A program made the position numbers and the translations under genes. The notes below the pieces were generated by a model. The model made no database searches. It saw only the letters and a list, made by a program, of their open reading frames with translations, and was not told the origin of the DNA. A stretch of DNA of 37,559 nucleotides, taken from positions 1 through 37,559 of the forward strand of contig JBASEY010000062.1 in assembly GCA_049652745.1 (NCBI GenBank), written 5' to 3'. Source of the stretch: JBASEY01 sp049652745 (GTDB lineage: Bacteria; CSSED10-310). Positions within the stretch are counted from its first letter, which is position 1, and each line of letters starts with the position of its first letter. Of this stretch, positions 33,458-37,559 are shown one piece after another.

Positions 33458-34359
33458 AAAAGTCTATGATTTATTCAATAATTTGCCTTGTTATTATCTA
33501 TTTCACACTTCGCGTCATCACTATTTTTCGAGAGCCGGCGCCCGACAAGCCGTTCTTTTCTTCACTCCCTCAAGAGCAAATCCTGGTTGTCGCCCATCGC
33601 GGCGGCTCCTTGATTTTTCCTGAAAACACGATGACAGCCTTTTCGGGAGCTGTTTCTTTAGGAGCTCATATTCTGGAAATGGATGTCCACCTGACAGCCG
33701 ACGGCATACCGGTCGTGATCCACGACGATACGGTTGACCGAACAACCGACGGCGTCGGCAACGTGAACAGTTTTACATTGGAAGAACTAAGGCGACTCGA
33801 TGCCGGTTATCGATTTTCACCGGAGGACCAGCCCGATACACATCCTTTTCGTGACTCTGGTGTGACAATTCCGACACTGCGGGAGGTTTTTGAGGCTTTT
33901 CCACACACTCCCATTATCCTGGAGATCAAGGAAAACAGCTTTGATCTGACGGATACCGTCATCGACTTGATTGACGAGTTCTACAGGCAAGACCTTGTCT
34001 TGATGGCAAGTTTTCATGCTGAAATATTGGATTATATTTGCCAGAAGCGGCCACAGACGGCGACTCATGCGTCTGAAGATGAAGTCAGAGTGTTTCTGCC
34101 GGCTGCTTGGCTGTTTCTGGAAGGTCTGATTGCACCAGGATATGAAGCATTTATCGTTCCTAAATCGAGCGGCCGCTTTTCGGTCGCGTCGACGCGATTC
34201 ATCGAAGCTGCCTATCGACGCAATATCTTCGTTGGAGTCTGGACCATAAACGATACACACTCTATGCGGCAACTGATCGATAAAGGTGTCGATGCTCTGA
34301 TAACCGATCGACCGGACTTGGCTCTGGAGATCCTTAAAAAGCATTCATTTTTTGAGTGA
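33454..34359 (+). CDS. Membrane-anchored glycerophosphodiester phosphodiesterase
   Basis: The 301-aa product starts with a membrane anchor (MIYSIICLVIIYFTLRVITI) and then a GDPD barrel: VVAHRGGSLIFPENTMTAF with the catalytic His-Arg, LEMDVHLTADGIPVVIHDD with the metal-binding Glu, Asp and His, TVDRTTDGVG, and ILEIKENSFDL. The end reads GVWTINDTHSMRQLIDKGVD and ITDRP. It hydrolyses glycerophosphodiesters to glycerol-3-phosphate and an alcohol, here probably outside the cytoplasm. The ATGA overlap with DUF368 suggests one envelope lipid-recycling operon. Confidence 0.93.
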   Translation: MKKSMIYSIICLVIIYFTLRVITIFREPAPDKPFFSSLPQEQILVVAHRGGSLIFPENTMTAFSGAVSLGAHILEMDVHLTADGIPVVIHDDTVDRTTDGVGNVNSFTLEELRRLDAGYRFSPEDQPDTHPFRDSGVTIPTLREVFEAFPHTPIILEIKENSFDLTDTVIDLIDEFYRQDLVLMASFHAEILDYICQKRPQTATHASEDEVRVFLPAAWLFLEGLIAPGYEAFIVPKSSGRFSVASTRFIEAAYRRNIFVGVWTINDTHSMRQLIDKGVDALITDRPDLALEILKKHSFFE

Positions 34360-34366
34360 TTCATAT

Positions 34367-35029
34367 CTATCGAGTTCGCTCGAAACCACGGGATAAAAGC
34401 CCTCTCATCAATACAAAAATCGCCACCGTCTGTATGATATGGAACAGACTGTTGTGATCGAATGTCCAGATCATCTGAACAGATGCCGAGCCGGATGCCT
34501 GGATACCGGCGGCTAGAATACTCAACGCGATACCGGTCATCATCCATAAGCTGAACGATTTTTGAAACCGTAGCCATAAATAGAAATAGGCTCCCAGAGC
34601 AAAGACCAACGCGCCGGCCTCATAAAGAATAAAAACCTGAAAACTTCCCGGTCTGATCACGGTCAAGGCATAAAAAGCAGCCCCCAAAACTACAGGAATT
34701 GCAATAATCCAAATAGGCAGCGCCGACCTTTTCAGATCGATCAGAACGCCGGCCACAAAAAATGAAACAGCAAGTCCAAGAAACAGATATAGCGGATGGT
34801 CCAGCCATTTTTGCAAAGCGGGTTTCATTTCAAAACCGTGTATAACCGTGCCGACTATTGCCGCTAAAGCCATCAGAGTGAAAGCTATTGCCCATACCGC
34901 CGCCTGCTGTCGCTCGATGTGCCGGGCCGGCGATTGAACAATCTTCAACACGGCAATCCAACAGACCAGTGCAAGCAGAATATCCGTGACGGCCGTCGTC
35001 AACTCCGTTTCAATGGGTGTCGATGTCAT
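34367..35029 (-). CDS. Seven-helix membrane protein (DUF6962-like)
   Basis: The 220-aa product has about seven hydrophobic segments. A conserved-looking His in GTVIHGFE and the motif WTFDHNSLFHIIQTVA near the C-terminus resemble the His/Asp motifs of ceramidase/CREST-type hydrolases, which bind zinc in the membrane. This is a weak resemblance, so enzymatic activity is only a suggestion. It converges with the GDPD gene with a gap of 7 bp. Confidence 0.6.
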   Translation of the reverse strand: MTSTPIETELTTAVTDILLALVCWIAVLKIVQSPARHIERQQAAVWAIAFTLMALAAIVGTVIHGFEMKPALQKWLDHPLYLFLGLAVSFFVAGVLIDLKRSALPIWIIAIPVVLGAAFYALTVIRPGSFQVFILYEAGALVFALGAYFYLWLRFQKSFSLWMMTGIALSILAAGIQASGSASVQMIWTFDHNSLFHIIQTVAIFVLMRGLLSRGFERTR

Positions 35030-35185
35030 AGATTGCTCCCAAAACCTTTCAGCAACCAGGATATCAAATTGTTACAATCTCTCAAAATGACGCCAATCGT
35101 ATTTTACAAATTTCACATCTGAATAATTGTATTTTCCATAGAATAGTTAGACTGCTACACAGATTCACTATGCGAATACGTCCCT

Positions 35186-35968
35186 CTACAACCTGCTTAT
35201 CAAAATATCCCGTACATTTTCGTAGGCATCGACAGGATCAAACGTCACGGCTGGATTCAACAGCCCTACAATGTCTCCCAGAAATTCCGGATTCGTAATT
35301 TTTTCGTCGAGATTGGCAAGAAAACGTTTTTGGGTAATCTTGTGTTCCGGGTTTGTATAACGACGAAAACCCTGGATGATAGCATCCGGATCAATCGGTT
35401 CATGCTGGAGTCCGACATAGAGATCGAACAGATCTCGTGCTTTCTTCCGTTGATATAGAGCTCGTAGTTTGGTTGCAAGCAACTCCTCGAGGCTGTATGT
35501 GACAATTTCGGCAATTCCTGAGAACCAGTTTGATTCAACATTAAATATAACAGGCCTATATCCGAAAAGTGAAAATGGTTCTCTGCAATTTATTTCTACT
35601 TTAAGGCGCAATTTAACGATCGGATCAATCTCTGATTCATACCTAAACACGATGGTATTGATCTGATCGGATTGCCGTGTACGAGGTTGGCCAAGAAAGT
35701 CGAGACGTTGGCGTAATCGATCAAAAATGTCTCCAATCCCTGACGATATACGATGAACCAGATCGATATCTTCAGAAAAGCGGGCTTGTGGATGCAAGTA
35801 GAGTTTATGCAGCGCTGTGCCACCTCGAAATGCAAGTCGGTCTGCCAGCATCTCATCCGAAAATATCTCGACAAGACAGCGTGAGATAACCAGATCGTGT
35901 TCGACTTGATTGTCATGTTGCCATGGAGCATTCTTTCGCCATGCAGCCAACTGGTATTTTGGTATCAT
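35186..35968 (-). CDS. AbiEii/AbiGii-family nucleotidyltransferase toxin
   Basis: The 260-aa product has the family motifs in order: FRGGTALHKLY (Gly49-Gly50), FSEDIDLV with the two catalytic Asps (SEDID, 65-69), KLRLKVEIN, and EELLATKLRALYQRKKARDLFDLY. AbiEii proteins are nucleotidyltransferases; related MenT toxins add nucleotides to tRNA acceptor ends. It is translated after the antitoxin with a 4-nt overlap. Length and motifs look intact. Confidence 0.92.
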   Translation of the reverse strand: MIPKYQLAAWRKNAPWQHDNQVEHDLVISRCLVEIFSDEMLADRLAFRGGTALHKLYLHPQARFSEDIDLVHRISSGIGDIFDRLRQRLDFLGQPRTRQSDQINTIVFRYESEIDPIVKLRLKVEINCREPFSLFGYRPVIFNVESNWFSGIAEIVTYSLEELLATKLRALYQRKKARDLFDLYVGLQHEPIDPDAIIQGFRRYTNPEHKITQKRFLANLDEKITNPEFLGDIVGLLNPAVTFDPVDAYENVRDILISRL

Positions 35969-36768
35969 AAATCAACCTCAGGATGAATGTTGTCAATGAT
36001 ATTCCAGCGATTTCGGACAGTCCAGTCACTCACAGGAATAACTGGTTTGAGAGGTGTACGATACAATGATCTGCCTATAATGACATCGAATAGTCGATCA
36101 GCAATCACAGTCTCGTTAAGCACGTGTTCCAGAATGTATCCGAGTCGCTGAACATACACGATTCGAAATTGCTTCGCCAGATCAACCAGCGATTCAGGGT
36201 CGATGGATTCAATGAGTTCGGCCATTATGGTGACAACCCTATTGATCCCTCCAACCTGTTTTTCGTAAGCTAGAAGATCAAGAGCGGTTCGTTCCGGCCC
36301 GGACACGCGAACAATACCAGTGTCAGTTTTCTTGATTAAAATACCATGATCCGACATCATTGAATTGGTAAAGAAGCGGATTCTCAGATTCCCTATCGTG
36401 ATGGCTCGTATCGAAGGCTTGGAAATCATTACCTGGAACTCCTGTGGACGCTGATGTGCAGCACCGTAAAGTTCAGCGGCGCTGAGAAGCGAGACATAAT
36501 AGGGCCTTTCGATAAACCTCATTAGATAATCGATGAACAGCACGGGAGGAAGGATTCGCTGATGGCGATAGAACGGAGGAACAAGTACGTAAAATCCCTT
36601 ATATATCCTAGCCATAATTCCTTTTCGAACCATTCGATTCATAGCGGCCTTCAGAGCATTATTGCTGACATTCAGCAGACAGGACATCTCTTGCCGCGTC
36701 ACACAGATTCTTCCATCAGAAAGAAGGCCGTCGATTACCTTTGCTATCCTGTTCTGTTCATTTCCCAT
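35965..36768 (-). CDS. AbiEi-family antitoxin (COG5340-like)
   Basis: The 267-aa product begins with a winged helix-turn-helix (GRICVTRQEMSCLLNVSNNA, then KAAMNRMVRKGIMARIYKGF), then YYVSLLSAAELYGAAHQRPQ and the DNA- and toxin-binding C-domain (VSGPERTALDLLAYE). AbiEi both neutralises AbiEii and represses the operon by binding inverted repeats. The ATG at 36768 is at good distance from GAGG. Together with the next gene it is a type IV toxin-antitoxin pair, known for phage abortive infection. Confidence 0.9.
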   Translation of the reverse strand: MGNEQNRIAKVIDGLLSDGRICVTRQEMSCLLNVSNNALKAAMNRMVRKGIMARIYKGFYVLVPPFYRHQRILPPVLFIDYLMRFIERPYYVSLLSAAELYGAAHQRPQEFQVMISKPSIRAITIGNLRIRFFTNSMMSDHGILIKKTDTGIVRVSGPERTALDLLAYEKQVGGINRVVTIMAELIESIDPESLVDLAKQFRIVYVQRLGYILEHVLNETVIADRLFDVIIGRSLYRTPLKPVIPVSDWTVRNRWNIIDNIHPEVDL

Positions 36769-36791
36769 CTCAATTACCTCTTTGAGCTATC

Positions 36792-36830
36792 GTTTGCAAA
36801 ATGTAACACTATTAGTCACTTTATGCAAAC
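36792..36830 (-). promoter_or_regulatory. Inverted repeat operator upstream of AbiEi
   Basis: GTTTGCA (36792-36798) and TGCAAAC (36824-36830) are perfect inverted arms 25 nt apart, with a near-palindrome GTAACACTATTAGTCAC between them, 24-62 bp before the antitoxin start. AbiEi antitoxins are known to autorepress through inverted repeats of this sort. A weak TTTGCA-N17-TTACAT promoter runs through the same bases on the minus strand. Confidence 0.55.
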
Positions 36831-37034
36831 ATTAACTCTTTATTCCTGACCAAAATCTCTCTTTGCCTGCCTGTAAGCTAATCATCGGACCTTCTGACCA
36901 AAATCAGAAGACCAAAAGTTCGAGCCCCCTTGCCGACTTAAGAGAAATCCGGGAACCTTCCCCAAAAATGCGACCAACGGTGTTGTTCAAGCAAAGCAGG
37001 CGGTTCGCGAACCACCCTCGACCTCATCCCCCGG

Positions 37035-37060
37035 CCCCTTCTCCCTTGCTGGAGAAGGGG
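37035..37060. repeat. REP-like hairpin followed by GGGGACAGAC copies
   Basis: CCCCTTCTCC and GGAGAAGGGG form a perfect 10-bp stem with a 6-nt loop, followed by TTGTTTTT. The motif CGGGGACAGAC follows at 37071 and AGGGGACAGAC at 37153. From memory, GGGGACAGAC flanks REP-associated tyrosine transposase genes in many bacteria, so this may be a remnant. The hairpin could also serve as a terminator on the plus strand. The remaining 36850-37370 shows no supported gene. Confidence 0.5.
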
Positions 37061-37375
37061 GGTTGTTTTTCGGGGACAGACAAACCTACCCAACCCGTTC
37101 AAAATCGATGATCAGGTTTTTAATTTTCACTAATAAGTTATTGAAAACAAATTAGGGGACAGACATCCAAAAATAACAAAACGAGCCATCTTTTATTTCT
37201 GAATATCAAACCCGTAAGGCCGAAACACATGCGGCCGGCATATATCTGCGCCATCTGTGGAAAATAAAAGAATTTCCTAACCCGGAGAGATTTCTTCCCA
37301 TCCTCCCAGCCTCTTCGTAAACCCTTGAAAACACCGCCTCGACTTTCTGGAAAATTACATGTACACGCATCAAAT

Positions 37376-37404
37376 TTGACACGATAAGCAGGTTTCTGTA
37401 TTAT
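37376..37404 (+). promoter_or_regulatory. Sigma70-type promoter of the last gene
   Basis: TTGACA (37376-37381) and TATTAT (37399-37404) are exactly 17 nt apart, 63 nt before the start codon. It is one of the best matches in the window. Confidence 0.7.
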
Positions 37405-37466
37405 AAGTTTATGAGTTGAGCAGGATGAAAGGCTATTTACACAATCATCGATTATAAGGAGTGATT

Positions 37467-37559
37467 ATGTCAAAATGGCTGGTAACGATTCATTTAGTAT
37501 TGATTATTTTTGGTGTTTCAGCCGAGGAACCGCAGTATGTGCGGTATTACTGGGATGAA
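37467..37559 (+). CDS. Secreted protein of unknown function (3' truncated)
   Basis: ATG 37467 follows AAGGAG and opens 31 codons to the window end without a stop. The product begins MSKWLVTIHLVLIIFGVSAE, a short signal peptide with cleavage probably after VSA, then EEPQYVRYYWDE. The family cannot be told from so little sequence. The good promoter and RBS support a real gene. Confidence 0.65.
   Translation, partial: MSKWLVTIHLVLIIFGVSAEEPQYVRYYWDE

Noticed and set aside
36863..37111. 82-codon frame in the gap right of the AbiE pair
   Set aside because: Composition is low-complexity (PHPPAPSPLLEKGG) and it runs through the hairpin repeat; no start signal seen.
1..37559. CRISPR array, tRNA genes, DGR reverse transcriptase
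   Set aside because: I looked for regularly spaced repeats, tRNA T-loop signatures and RT motifs (YxDD-type) and found none that held up.

Overview
The window is a stretch of chromosome with roughly balanced base composition from an uncultured, probably Gram-negative bacterium. Evidence for this is a type-A RNase P RNA, an outer-membrane beta-barrel protein, lipoproteins, a two-subunit glycine decarboxylase and large secreted SUMF1/FGE-like proteins with Thr-Pro linkers. I cannot assign a phylum from sequence alone. The mix of genes is like that of poorly sampled candidate phyla. Both ends of the window cut genes.

Layout. (1) 1-6.6 kb: two paralogous secreted proteins built from tandem FGE-sulfatase (SUMF1) domains, four in the first (5'-truncated by the window) and two in the second, joined by Thr/Pro-rich linkers. 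(2) 6.9-7.2 kb: a small conserved ORF followed by a decayed nucleotidyltransferase. (3) 7.3-14.0 kb: an HU/IHF-type DNA-binding protein, then the glycine cleavage cluster gcvT-gcvH-gcvPA-gcvPB, running on with tight spacing into an AlkD-type DNA glycosylase and a GNAT-nucleotidyltransferase fusion. (4) 14.0-16.8 kb, minus strand: a GT-C membrane glycosyltransferase and a GT2 glycosyltransferase. (5) 17.0-20.6 kb: a TPR/beta-propeller lipoprotein, rnpB on the minus strand, a small beta-barrel protein and a UbiA-family prenyltransferase of the DPPR-synthase type. (6) 20.7-29.0 kb: a DnaE2-like error-prone polymerase, an MshEN-domain protein, a large GT-C-like membrane protein, a GyrI-like protein and a GYF_2/DUF975 membrane protein. 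(7) 29.3-37.0 kb: an accessory region with an AlbA_2/HATPase/HTH protein lying between two nearly identical 178/187-bp direct repeats, a PIN-domain toxin-antitoxin pair, an orphan antitoxin, a DUF368-GDPD envelope pair, a multi-pass membrane protein and an AbiEi/AbiEii-type toxin-antitoxin pair. (8) 37.4 kb to the end: the start of a secreted protein behind a strong sigma70-like promoter.

The gcv genes encode the T, H and P proteins of the glycine cleavage system; no L-protein gene is present. The GT-C/GT2 genes, UbiA-type enzyme, DUF368 transporter and GDPD suggest that much of the window serves the cell envelope. The most unusual feature is the six SUMF1 modules. Their C-terminal segments keep a fixed frame (RGGSW, then CRSA, then GFRLV) around strongly varied residues. 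This is the layout of the variable region in diversity-generating retroelement (DGR) target proteins. No reverse transcriptase or template repeat is visible in the window, so DGR involvement is a hypothesis. Five of the six modules lack the first of the two FGE catalytic cysteines, which suggests binding rather than catalysis.
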